A stretch of DNA of 43,300 nucleotides. Source: CAYLJJ01 sp964384025. Lineage in GTDB: Bacteria; Myxococcota_A; Bradymonadia; UBA7976; UBA1532. A program made the position numbers and the translations under genes. Below are positions 1 through 7,106 of the stretch, in pieces. Numbering within the stretch: position 1 is the stretch's first letter; each line of letters begins with the position of its first letter. The notes beneath the pieces were generated by a model. It saw only the letters and a program-made list of their open reading frames with translations. It did not search any database and had not been told where the DNA came from. Location: the NCBI GenBank assembly GCA_964384025.1, contig CAYLJJ010000060.1, forward strand, positions 1 through 43,300, written 5' to 3'.

Positions 1-62
1 CGCAGATTTTTAAATTTCCTCATCGCCCATCGCCCTAAGGCACGGTCTAGGAGGGCTGAGAG

Positions 63-362
63 TCACACCCGTATTAACTCTGAACTCTTCACCGCCGCCC
101 CAACATTCATCGATGAAGGTGATCTCCGCCAAAACTCCCCGCTCGTCTCAATCATCCCCGCCTCGATGAGCTGCTCATATACAGGGCGCTCATGCACTTC
201 GGGTTGGCCCTGTGGATCAGCGGCAAGCTTGCTCCACAAACTCAGAGCCTCATTTTGCAAGGGCAGGGTCGCCCTGCTTTTGACATTCATCACGACGGCA
301 AGGTCGTCACCATAGATGCGATAGACGATATGCCTTGGAATACTGATCCTGTGATCCCTCAT
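63..362 (-). CDS. PqqD-like small protein (tentative)
   Basis: A 99-residue ORF, probably cytoplasmic. Residues 8-45 (start IPRHIVYRIYGDD, later EALSLWSKL) follow the PqqD-like pattern of a short beta hairpin and a helix ending in a Leu/Trp-rich turn. PqqD-like domains bind the substrate peptides of radical-SAM or other RiPP enzymes. No radical-SAM gene or precursor peptide is visible here, though the window begins only 62 bases beyond its stop codon. The start is supported by AGAGGTG a few bases upstream of the ATG. An overlapping plus-strand frame (192-461) has no comparable ribosome binding site and I treat it as a shadow. The family call is inference from a weak match. Confidence 0.45.
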   Translation of the reverse strand: MRDHRISIPRHIVYRIYGDDLAVVMNVKSRATLPLQNEALSLWSKLAADPQGQPEVHERPVYEQLIEAGMIETSGEFWRRSPSSMNVGAAVKSSELIRV

Positions 363-457
363 CGTTCACCTCTGTTTTGTCGTGATTTCGGAGAGAGCTG
401 GGCTGCGCTTAAGTTGTATCTGTTTTTGATGAGCACCGTTATCGATGCGATAGACCC

Positions 458-1360
458 TTAATGCATCTTGGTCCCTGGCTTACCCTCCATGCTGTTGTTA
501 TAGAAGCGGGTTGTCGGGTAGGCGAAGTCTATATCCTCTGCTTCAGAGAAGGCATCGAGAATCTCCTCCCAGATGGCATGATCTGTAGAGCGACGCCGTC
601 GCGCACGGCAGGGCAGTCGTAGGGTGAGCATCACTCCAGATTCCACCACCGAGATCCAGATGATGGGAGTCAGGTGCCGAAAGAAGATCATATAGCGTCG
701 CGCAGCCTTATGGATCTCTGCCTCTGCTTCCTCGCTGGGGATCATGGAGTGCCGCTTGAGGATCTGCTCTAAGAGCTGTTTGGCGTGGCGCCAGTTGCTC
801 TCAAAGGTGATGGTCACAGGCAACTCGTGCCAGACAAAGTCAAAGCCCTGGGTGTAGTTGGCTAAGCTCAACTTAAAGACCTGACCGTTGGGGATATGAA
901 CGATACGCCCGGTGCTCTGATCGGCCCCCACCCAGTTGCCCACCTCAAGGACCGAGAAGCCAAAGAGGCGCTGGTCGATTACATCACCCGCGACCCCGCC
1001 CAGCTCAATGCGGTCTCCCACCTGAAAGGGTGCTCGTATCGTGATGAAGATCCAACCCGCTAAGTTGGCGAGAGGATCCTGTAGAGCGATGGCGAGCCCC
1101 GCAGAGAGGATCCCCAGGTAGGAGACCAAGCTGTGTACCCCACCCAACCAGATGCGCACCAAGATGATAAAGCTGATCAGGCCCAGGACATAGCGACTGG
1201 CCTTGATCAACCAGTAGTGCTGCGCAAAATCCTCCACGCGGTTCGCTAGAGAGCGAGGCGCGAGGTTTCGAAAGAGGAGGAAGAGCCCCACGACGATGAT
1301 GGTCCAGACCATCTTCCCCGTAAAACTCTGGAGTTCAAAGAGAGAGAAGAGCAGATCCAT
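458..1360 (-). CDS. MscS-family mechanosensitive ion channel
   Basis: A small-conductance mechanosensitive channel of the inner membrane, expected to open on hypo-osmotic shock and release solutes. It has 300 residues, close to the minimal MscS length. Hydrophobic segments lie at about 16-32, 57-75 and 80-110. The third carries the Gly/Ala-rich pore-helix pattern (SAGLAIALQDPLANLAGW) and is followed by the beta domain motif FQVGDRIELGGVAGDV. The C-terminal part (about 185-285) corresponds to the alpha/beta vestibule and has an unusual basic run of four arginines near residue 255. It is divergent from deoC, with 74 bases between the two starts. The family assignment is firm; the gating behaviour is inferred. 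Confidence 0.9.
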   Translation of the reverse strand: MDLLFSLFELQSFTGKMVWTIIVVGLFLLFRNLAPRSLANRVEDFAQHYWLIKASRYVLGLISFIILVRIWLGGVHSLVSYLGILSAGLAIALQDPLANLAGWIFITIRAPFQVGDRIELGGVAGDVIDQRLFGFSVLEVGNWVGADQSTGRIVHIPNGQVFKLSLANYTQGFDFVWHELPVTITFESNWRHAKQLLEQILKRHSMIPSEEAEAEIHKAARRYMIFFRHLTPIIWISVVESGVMLTLRLPCRARRRRSTDHAIWEEILDAFSEAEDIDFAYPTTRFYNNSMEGKPGTKMH

Positions 1361-1434
1361 AGCCTTAATCCTGCACTGGATTTTACTGCAAAATCGAGCT
1401 TGGCAATTCAGCGATGGCTCAGTAGCATCTCGCC

Positions 1435-2367
1435 ATGCTGGAGCACGAGCTGGTTGAACTTATCGCCCGTCAAGTTCGGGCGCGTCTAATGGCTGGAGGT
1501 CTAGGACCTGGATATACACGCAGTCCAGGTCCAGACGGCGTAAGCCCCCCCCCTGCGCCTTCCAAAGGGAGCTGCTCCCTGGACAGTCAAGGTTGTGAGG
1601 GCTGTGGTATGTGCGCGACAAAGCGCCCCCATGATGTCCGCGCTCTCCTTCAACAGGGAGGCGCTCGGGTGGGTGGCGCGATCCGCTGCGAGGAGCAGAT
1701 CCCCAAAGATCTGGCCAGCGCCATCGATCACACCCTGCTTAAACCTGAGGCCACTCGCGCAGAGCTGCGCCAGTTGGCAGAAGACGCCAAGGCCCATCAT
1801 TTCGCGTCAGTCTGCGTCAACTCAGGCAATGTACGCCTGATGAAGCAGTTTTTGGCAGGCAGTCAGGTTCCCGTCTGCGCCGTGGTAGGTTTCCCTCTGG
1901 GAGCGATGAGCCCTCGCGCCAAGGCCTATGAAGCTCGGGAAGCGGTGCGCTGCGGCGCTCGTGAGATCGATATGGTCATCAACATCGGCGCTCTCAAGAG
2001 CCAGGACTATGGCTTAGTCCTTGAGGATATCCAGGGGATCGTCGAGGCCGCCAAGCCAGCCATCGTGAAGGTGATCTTAGAGACCAGTAAGCTGACAAAT
2101 GAGGAGAAGGTGGTCGCCTGCACCTTGGCTAAGACCGCGAAGGCCGCCTTCGTTAAGACCAGCACCGGCTTTGGAGGAGGGGGCGCCACCACAGAGGATG
2201 TACAGCTGATGCGTCGAGTGGTGGGCTGTGAGCTGGGCGTGAAAGCCTCAGGCGGCGTCCGTGATCGCGGCCAAGCTGAAGAGATGATCGCCGCTGGCGC
2301 CAGCCGAATCGGCGCCTCTGCCTCGGTGGCTATCGTCACCGGAGGGCGCGGCAAGGGCCCCTACTGA
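1435..2367 (+). CDS. deoC: Deoxyribose-phosphate aldolase with microcompartment targeting extension
   Basis: A class I aldolase that splits 2-deoxyribose-5-phosphate into acetaldehyde and glyceraldehyde-3-phosphate. The DERA core spans about residues 88-305. Visible catalytic residues are Asp179 (EIDMVIN), the Schiff-base Lys241 (VKTSTG) and Lys270 (GVKASGG). About 87 residues precede the core. Residues 1-20 form an amphipathic helix (LEHELVELIARQVRARL) typical of BMC encapsulation peptides, followed by a Pro/Gly linker. Next comes a cluster of cysteines 47, 54, 57 and 60 (CX6CX2CX2C), then a bridging segment RPHDVRALLQQGGARVGG. No strong ribosome binding site precedes the ATG; I kept this start because it includes the helix. 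The position next to shell genes suggests it is the signature enzyme of the compartment. The cysteines could bind an Fe-S cluster or zinc (inference). Confidence 0.93.
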   Translation: MLEHELVELIARQVRARLMAGGLGPGYTRSPGPDGVSPPPAPSKGSCSLDSQGCEGCGMCATKRPHDVRALLQQGGARVGGAIRCEEQIPKDLASAIDHTLLKPEATRAELRQLAEDAKAHHFASVCVNSGNVRLMKQFLAGSQVPVCAVVGFPLGAMSPRAKAYEAREAVRCGAREIDMVINIGALKSQDYGLVLEDIQGIVEAAKPAIVKVILETSKLTNEEKVVACTLAKTAKAAFVKTSTGFGGGGATTEDVQLMRRVVGCELGVKASGGVRDRGQAEEMIAAGASRIGASASVAIVTGGRGKGPY

Positions 2368-2394
2368 ACTCAACCAGATAGCAAAGGAGAGAGG

Positions 2395-2676
2395 ATGGCG
2401 AAGTCCGTCTATGTGAGCCGAGACCACGGCCTAGAGTCCAGCGAGGCTCTAGGGCGCCTCAAGAACCTCACCACCGATCTAGAGACACGCTACGGGATCA
2501 AGATTCAGCTCTCAGAGAGCGGCGCTCAGGTCAGCGGTAAGGGGGTTAAAGGAGAGGCTCGCATCAGCGCTCAGAGCGTGACCATCGACCTGAGCCTTAA
2601 GCTTCCTGCGAGCCTCTTCGCGGGAAAGATCAAGAGCAGCATCGAGCGCTATATGGATGAGAACTTCTCAGCCTAG
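2395..2676 (+). CDS. PHA granule-associated family protein (PHA_gran_rgn-like)
   Basis: A 93-residue protein with the layout of the polyhydroxyalkanoic acid system family. There is an N-terminal helix (about 13-33, with HGLESSEALGRLKNL), a beta hairpin carrying SGKGVKGEARIS, and a second strand-helix unit ending in IKSSIERYMDE. It resembles small polyketide-cyclase-like folds. The family is named from gene clusters linked to PHA granules, but its biochemical role is unknown. It starts 27 bases after deoC with a clear GGAGAGAGG ribosome binding site, so the two are probably co-transcribed. It converges on the shell-gene operon. Its link to the microcompartment is by position only. Confidence 0.7.
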   Translation: MAKSVYVSRDHGLESSEALGRLKNLTTDLETRYGIKIQLSESGAQVSGKGVKGEARISAQSVTIDLSLKLPASLFAGKIKSSIERYMDENFSA

Positions 2677-2706
2677 ACCCGCTCTGATCTCAAGCAAGAA
2701 GCTCTT

Positions 2707-3270
2707 TCAGTCCAGGGCTTCTAAGACCTCGGCTCGCGGGTTGGGCAGGATCTCATGAGCGGCCAACAGACCCTCGCTGACCACCTCAAGGGCGGCGGCC
2801 ATCGCGGCCTCAAGGTCGTGGAGGATCCCAGTAAAGATAAAGATCCCCTTGCCTCCCAGATCCTGAGCCAGCCGCAGGCGGAGCCCCTCCACCTCGCTGG
2901 CTTTGAGAGCCGCGTCTGCTCCCTTGATGATCGAGGCCACCGAGTAGGTTTCCAGGATCCCCAAGCTCTCTAGTTGTGCTTCTCTGCTCCCCTCCAGCAG
3001 GATGGAGAGCTGCTTATGAGGGTAGGGGAGCAGGAGATCATCGATCAGGGCATCACTTGCGGCTCGTCGACCAGCGGCCAAGGCCTCCTTGATCTCATCT
3101 ACCCCACCTTTGATCAGGATTCGATACTTGCCTGGGTGAATAGAGCCTGCCTCCAAGAGCTGCACCGGAGCCCTCTTGAGCATGGCATCACAGCAGAGGA
3201 TCCCCCGAGCGATAGAGCAGAGTTCTAGGAGCGCCAGAGCGGGGCCTTCAGGGGGGAGCACCGCCTCCAT
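2707..3270 (-). CDS. BMC-T shell protein, single-layer tandem-domain type (Hoch_5812-like)
   Basis: A trimeric microcompartment shell protein forming pseudohexameric facet tiles. It has two BMC domains, at about residues 10-75 and 102-167. The first domain (ALALLELCSIARGI, later DAMLKRAP) resembles, from memory, the Haliangium ochraceum BMC-T protein Hoch_5812. The pore loop of domain 1 reads SIHPGKY with His45, and the second pore loop reads DLGGKG. The most likely start is the ATG at 3270, which overlaps the aldehyde dehydrogenase stop as TGATG; a TTG one codon upstream is also in frame. It is the last gene of the shell operon. Cysteines 18, 26 and 27 lie in helix 1 and are not in a known cluster motif. 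Confidence 0.93.
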   Translation of the reverse strand: MEAVLPPEGPALALLELCSIARGILCCDAMLKRAPVQLLEAGSIHPGKYRILIKGGVDEIKEALAAGRRAASDALIDDLLLPYPHKQLSILLEGSREAQLESLGILETYSVASIIKGADAALKASEVEGLRLRLAQDLGGKGIFIFTGILHDLEAAMAAALEVVSEGLLAAHEILPNPRAEVLEALD

Positions 3271-4700
3271 CAAACGATCCTAAAGAGGTCTTTAAGGACA
3301 CAGCGCCGCGCACGAGCGAAGTGCGGCGCATAGGTCATTCCCTCTCCTGTAGGACTGGCGATGGTCCAGGAGGTGAAGCCCTCACCTCCCAGCCCAGTGC
3401 CCGCCGCGCTGGGTCCGTTCTTGACGAAGATCGAGGCATCGATCGCTCGCGCCATTCGGCTCAGCGCGCGAACATCATTGGAGTGCATCACCGCAGTATG
3501 ACGGAAGCCATGCTCTACCCGTACAGCCACATCGATGGCGGTGTTCACATCGGGGACCCGCACGAGGCCCACGACAGGCATCAACAACTCATGCTGGACA
3601 AAGGGGTGCTTCTCATCCACCTCACAGAAGACCAAGCGGGTTTCATCAGGCACTCGGATGCCTGCATCTCGGCAGATCAGCGCAGCGTCCTTACCTACAT
3701 AACTCTTGTTGCTGTGGTTGTCTGGGGTGATCAGCAGCTTCTCTAGGCTGCGGATATCTCCCCGGCTTAACTCCACTGCTCGGTTCTCAGAGAGAGCCGC
3801 TTTGAGTGAATCAGCGATGGAGGCGACGGCGATGATCTCCTTTTCCACCAGACAGATGATGTTGTTGTCCAGGCTGGCCCCAAAGACGATATCTCGGGCC
3901 GCCTTAGCGATCTCAGCGCTCTGATCAACCACCACAGGGGGGTTGCCAGGGCCCGCAGCGATGCTGCGCTTTCCGCTGGACATCGCCGCCTTGACTACAC
4001 CCCCTCCGCCCGTGACTACCAAGAGACGAATACCGGGGTGCTTCATCAGCTGCTGAGCACTCTCGATGCTGGGTTGAGCCACGCAGTTAAAGAGAGTTGC
4101 TGGTCCCCCCAGTTTCTGGACGGCGCTGTTGAGGAGGTTGATAAACCAAGCGCTGACCTCTTTAGCTGCCGGGTGGGTGTTAAAGACCACCGTGTTGCCC
4201 GCCGCCAGCATACCGATGCCATTGTTGAGGATGGTCTCGGTAGGATTGGTGCAGGGGGTGATGCTGCCGATCACCCCAAAGGGCGCCCACTCCATCAGGC
4301 AGAGGCCACGGTCTCCAGTCTGCACCTGGGGCTGAAGAGCTTCAATCCCAGGGGTCTTCTCCAAGACGAGGCGATTTTTGGCCAGCTTGTCATCAAAGCG
4401 ACCCATTCCGGTCTCTTGATGGGCCATCCTTGAGGCGCTCTCCAGCTCAGCGCGGGTCACATCTCGCAGCGCCTGGATAAAGCGGCCTCGCTCCTCCAAG
4501 CTACAGGCGCGCAGCTCCTGGAAGGCGCGCTGAGCGGCGGCCACCGCCATCTCCACAGTGGGATGAACCCCTAAACCGCCGATGCGCTCGCCTTGAGCGT
4601 GGCGAAGAACCGCTGGGGCGGAAGGCGTGGGGAGCACCCCATCCTTCGCCAGGCGCGCGACGACCTGCTCTACGATGCGGCTGATTCTCTGCTCCTCCAC
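3270..4700 (-). CDS. CoA-acylating aldehyde dehydrogenase (EutE/PduP-like), compartment cargo
   Basis: Oxidises an aldehyde to its acyl-CoA with NAD+ and CoA. With deoC next door the likely substrate is acetaldehyde and the product acetyl-CoA. It has 476 residues, as expected for EutE/PduP enzymes. The catalytic Cys283 lies in DNNIICLVEKE. The Rossmann and substrate regions include TPCTNPTETILNNG (about 148-161) and GPGNPPVVVD (about 250-259). Residues 1-18 (MEEQRISRIVEQVVARLA) form a short amphipathic helix followed by a Pro-rich linker, the classic encapsulation peptide. The start codon is GTG at 4700 with a GGGGGA-type ribosome binding site. It is the only oxidoreductase in the cluster; no alcohol dehydrogenase or PduL-type phosphotransacylase gene is visible to recycle NADH or CoA. 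Confidence 0.94.
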   Translation of the reverse strand: MEEQRISRIVEQVVARLAKDGVLPTPSAPAVLRHAQGERIGGLGVHPTVEMAVAAAQRAFQELRACSLEERGRFIQALRDVTRAELESASRMAHQETGMGRFDDKLAKNRLVLEKTPGIEALQPQVQTGDRGLCLMEWAPFGVIGSITPCTNPTETILNNGIGMLAAGNTVVFNTHPAAKEVSAWFINLLNSAVQKLGGPATLFNCVAQPSIESAQQLMKHPGIRLLVVTGGGGVVKAAMSSGKRSIAAGPGNPPVVVDQSAEIAKAARDIVFGASLDNNIICLVEKEIIAVASIADSLKAALSENRAVELSRGDIRSLEKLLITPDNHSNKSYVGKDAALICRDAGIRVPDETRLVFCEVDEKHPFVQHELLMPVVGLVRVPDVNTAIDVAVRVEHGFRHTAVMHSNDVRALSRMARAIDASIFVKNGPSAAGTGLGGEGFTSWTIASPTGEGMTYAPHFARARRCVLKDLFRIV

Positions 4701-4759
4701 CGTTCCCCCATTCCTAAGTTATAAAAGTTCAGCCTTGAGAGCGGCGGGGCTGAGAAGCC

Positions 4760-5050
4760 CTACTTCTGAAAGAGCAGCTCACCGCCCACCTCAAAGGCAT
4801 CGACGATGGCCATGATCGTGGCATCCACGGGTCGGCCCTGGGTGACCTGAGTCTGGCGAGCAGAAGAGCCGCTGGCATAAAGGACCACCTCTCCCACCCC
4901 CGCGCCCACAGCATCTACGGCGATCACGCCACCACTCTTGACGGCACCTGTCTGTAGATCAAGAGGAGCGACAGCCAGAAAAGTTAGGCCCCTCAGCTCC
5001 TCCTCTTTCTGGCTGGCGACCACGGTGCCGATCACCTTGCCGATGATCAC
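4760..5050 (-). CDS. BMC-P pentameric vertex protein (EutN/CcmL family)
   Basis: Forms the pentamers that cap the vertices of the icosahedral shell. It has 96 residues, a normal family length. It begins MIIGKVIGTVVASQK and carries the conserved core motifs AVDAVGAGVGEVVLYASGSSAR and DATIMAIVD typical of EutN/CcmL. The start is a GTG that overlaps the stop codon of the BMC-H gene by four bases (GTGA), so translation is probably coupled. From memory, H. ochraceum has additional BMC-P paralogues elsewhere in its genome; here only one is visible. Confidence 0.95.
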   Translation of the reverse strand: MIIGKVIGTVVASQKEEELRGLTFLAVAPLDLQTGAVKSGGVIAVDAVGAGVGEVVLYASGSSARQTQVTQGRPVDATIMAIVDAFEVGGELLFQK

Positions 5051-5343
5051 GCGCTGGTCTCAGCCGGGCTCCGGCCCAGAGGTAGGCTCTTATCGACGTT
5101 GGCGTGAGGACGTGGGATCACATGGACGCTGACCAGCTCACCGACGCTCTGGGCGGCGCGAGAGCCCGCCTCGGTGGCAGCCTTCACCGCAGCGACATCG
5201 CCTCGGACGATGGCGGTGACATAGCCTCCCCCTGTCTTCTCAAAGCCCACCAGCTCCACCTTGGCGGCCTTCACCATCGCGTCAGAGGCCTCGACCATCG
5301 CGGTGAACCCTCGGGTCTCGATCATTCCAAGAGCATCAGCCAT
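5047..5343 (-). CDS. BMC-H hexameric shell protein (Hoch_5815-like)
   Basis: The main facet tile of the shell. It has 98 residues and one BMC domain. It opens MADALGMIETRGF, has the pore loop KTGGGYV at residues 36-42, and has the conserved edge motif RPHANVD at about 78-84. It appears nearly identical, from memory, to H. ochraceum Hoch_5815 across the domain. The C-terminal tail (about 86-98) is short and polar. The ribosome binding site is GGAGAGA just upstream of the ATG. It follows the second BMC-T gene after a 77-base gap that holds a hairpin. The product should be the most abundant shell subunit. Confidence 0.96.
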   Translation of the reverse strand: MADALGMIETRGFTAMVEASDAMVKAAKVELVGFEKTGGGYVTAIVRGDVAAVKAATEAGSRAAQSVGELVSVHVIPRPHANVDKSLPLGRSPAETSA

Positions 5344-5365
5344 CTTCTCTCCATTTCTTTTCAGG

Positions 5366-5381
5366 CCCTGCTCAAGCAGGG
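5366..5381. other. Hairpin between BMC-T and BMC-H genes
   Basis: CCCTGC and GCAGGG form a 6-bp GC-rich stem around a four-base loop, followed on the plus strand by CTTTTT. Plus-strand termination makes little sense because no plus-strand gene precedes it. On the minus strand, the operon direction, the hairpin has no T run after it. It could mark a processing or stability element that raises BMC-H expression relative to BMC-T. That role is inference. Confidence 0.4.
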
Positions 5382-5420
5382 GCTTTTTACAGCTTCCGCG
5401 GGCTCCATAGAGCCCAGAAT

Positions 5421-6035
5421 CTAGACGCCCTCGAGCGCTTCGATGGCGGCGATTGCAGCCTCTTGGGCGGCGTCGATCTCTGCCTCAGAGCCTGCCAGAT
5501 AGAGGCGACCAAAGGCGCCATAGGGTCGAATATCGATCAGGAAGACCTCAGCGGCCTTCTCAGCCTCGTTGGCCGCCAAGGTGATATAGGCGGCAGGCTG
5601 AGTCTCCAAGATAAAGAGGGATTGCCCTGGCAGGATCATCATCCCCCGACTGTTGCGGTTGATGATCTGCGTTTGATAAGCCTCGACAGAGCGGATGATC
5701 TGGTTAGAGACCACTTTGGGCTTCATCCGCTCTTCTTCCTTAAGGTTCAAGCCCTCTAGGATCACGCGACCCGCGCTGTGAACCTCGCCCTTATCCCAAT
5801 CATGCACCTCCAGGAGGCCAAAGGCCCGCTCTACGACCTGCACCGCAGGGACCACCGAGGTTGACTTAAGCGCGGTGTCGGTGATGCGGTTGATGGCGAT
5901 GCCTGGAGCGATCTCCACCCAGAGAGAGGCCATCTCGGGGACAGGGAGGAAGCCCCTGGAGGTCTTCCCGATATAGCTCGTCAGTTGGGGTTGAAGGCTG
6001 TCAAGGAAGCAGAAGGAGCGGAGCGTGATGCTCAT
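5421..6035 (-). CDS. BMC-T shell protein, stacking (double-layer) type (Hoch_5816-like)
   Basis: A tandem-BMC-domain shell trimer. It resembles, from memory, Hoch_5816, whose trimers stack face to face and have gated pores. Conserved stretches are GFLPVPEMASLWVEIAPGIA (about 28-47), AVQVVERAFGLLEVH (about 64-78), EAYQTQIINRNSRGMMILPG (about 117-136) and PYGAFGRLYLAGSEAEID near the C-terminus. I chose the ATG at 6035, giving MSITLRSF, because it is preceded by GAGG at proper spacing and matches the remembered family start; six further codons upstream are open. It is the first shell gene on the minus strand, 30 bases after the methyltransferase stop. Confidence 0.94.
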   Translation of the reverse strand: MSITLRSFCFLDSLQPQLTSYIGKTSRGFLPVPEMASLWVEIAPGIAINRITDTALKSTSVVPAVQVVERAFGLLEVHDWDKGEVHSAGRVILEGLNLKEEERMKPKVVSNQIIRSVEAYQTQIINRNSRGMMILPGQSLFILETQPAAYITLAANEAEKAAEVFLIDIRPYGAFGRLYLAGSEAEIDAAQEAAIAAIEALEGV

Positions 6036-6065
6036 GGAACCTCGCGGGGACAAATCCGCTGGACC

Positions 6066-7097
6066 CTAGCACAGGGTCTGAGACGCGACAAGACGCTGTT
6101 TCTGCTCTGATGGCTGCTGTTGCTGCGCCATATCACCTCGATTCTCTGGTCGTGGACCCGCTATGGAGAGGTAGCGCTGACGGCCTGGGCCTCGCGAGAG
6201 ATCCGCCTCCTCGATATGTTCATAGCCGAGGGCCTCCAAGAGCCCTTTAAGGGGGTGCCCAGAGAAGAAGGCGAAGCGCTCTGCCTGGGGAGCGAGGTTG
6301 CTGAGGATCGCTTGAATCTGCTCTGGGGTGGTGGGTACGCGGCGACCGTAAGGGAGGTTGGCGATCACTACATCAGCCTGAAACTCAATCTGGCTGGCGT
6401 CGCCCACGCTGGCGAGCCGCTCCTGCCCTGGAGAGGGCTCAAAGCCAAAGTGAGCGAGGTTCTCACGGCTGGCCGAGGCCCAGCGCCAATGCAGATCATA
6501 GCCCTGCACCTGGAGCCCCTGCATCAAGCCCTCATAGAGGAGCGTGCCTGAACCACAGCTTGGATCCACGAGTCGATCTCCAGGGTTGGCCACCAAGTTG
6601 ACCGCCACCCTCGCTAAGCTGGGATGAAGGGCCGCGCTATACTCCCAAGGGCGTTCCTTAAAAGGGGAGTCTAAGGGGCGCTGAGGGGGATGATAGACCT
6701 CCTCAAAGAGAGCGTAGGAGTCTGGGCTCTCAACCACATGGAAGCGGATCTGGGGCTGCTTGAGATCAGGCGCACCTAAGAGAACATCAGCGATCTGGTG
6801 AAGGAGCTTGCGAGAGTTGGGCGCCTGTGGGTGTCGTCCCAGGCGGCTGTGCTGCAAGCGAAAGCCCTCATCTCTGATCTCAAGGGCAGCCACCGCCTGA
6901 AGGAGCGCCTGTGCGTCTGGAGCCTCAGCTCGCAGCTCCATCCCCACTCGGATCCCCAACATACGATCCAGGAGGGTGGGAGCTACAGAGGGGCACTCCA
7001 GCAGCCCATGTTGAACCTCACGCCCTCCCAAACGGCGAAGAAGCTGAAGCCGAAAGGCGTTATAGAAGCTCTGATGCTTGCTTAGGAGGAGATACAC
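6066..7097 (-). CDS. Trm11/RlmL-type RNA guanine-N2 methyltransferase-like protein (UPF0020)
   Basis: A predicted S-adenosylmethionine-dependent RNA methyltransferase. The Rossmann domain occupies about residues 155-320, with the SAM-binding motif DPSCGSGTLL at 178-187 and the catalytic NPPY-type motif in the variant form NLPYG at 247-251. Residues 1-140 are less conserved and may correspond to a reduced substrate-binding (THUMP-like) region. A Gln-rich tail of about 25 residues ends the protein. The start is GTG with AAAGGAG upstream. It follows the barrel protein by 9 bases and precedes the shell operon by 30 bases, so it may be transcribed with both, although no functional tie to the compartment is evident. 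The exact RNA target is unknown. Confidence 0.82.
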   Translation of the reverse strand: MYLLLSKHQSFYNAFRLQLLRRLGGREVQHGLLECPSVAPTLLDRMLGIRVGMELRAEAPDAQALLQAVAALEIRDEGFRLQHSRLGRHPQAPNSRKLLHQIADVLLGAPDLKQPQIRFHVVESPDSYALFEEVYHPPQRPLDSPFKERPWEYSAALHPSLARVAVNLVANPGDRLVDPSCGSGTLLYEGLMQGLQVQGYDLHWRWASASRENLAHFGFEPSPGQERLASVGDASQIEFQADVVIANLPYGRRVPTTPEQIQAILSNLAPQAERFAFFSGHPLKGLLEALGYEHIEEADLSRGPGRQRYLSIAGPRPENRGDMAQQQQPSEQKQRLVASQTLC

Positions 7098-7106
7098 AGG
7101 GCTCCT

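Noticed and set aside
3321..3746. 141-residue plus-strand frame inside the aldehyde dehydrogenase gene
   Set aside because: Antisense shadow of a well-conserved enzyme, with no recognisable domain.
5366..5388. Rho-independent terminator on the plus strand
   Set aside because: The hairpin and T run are present, but no plus-strand gene lies upstream, so I list it only as a hairpin.
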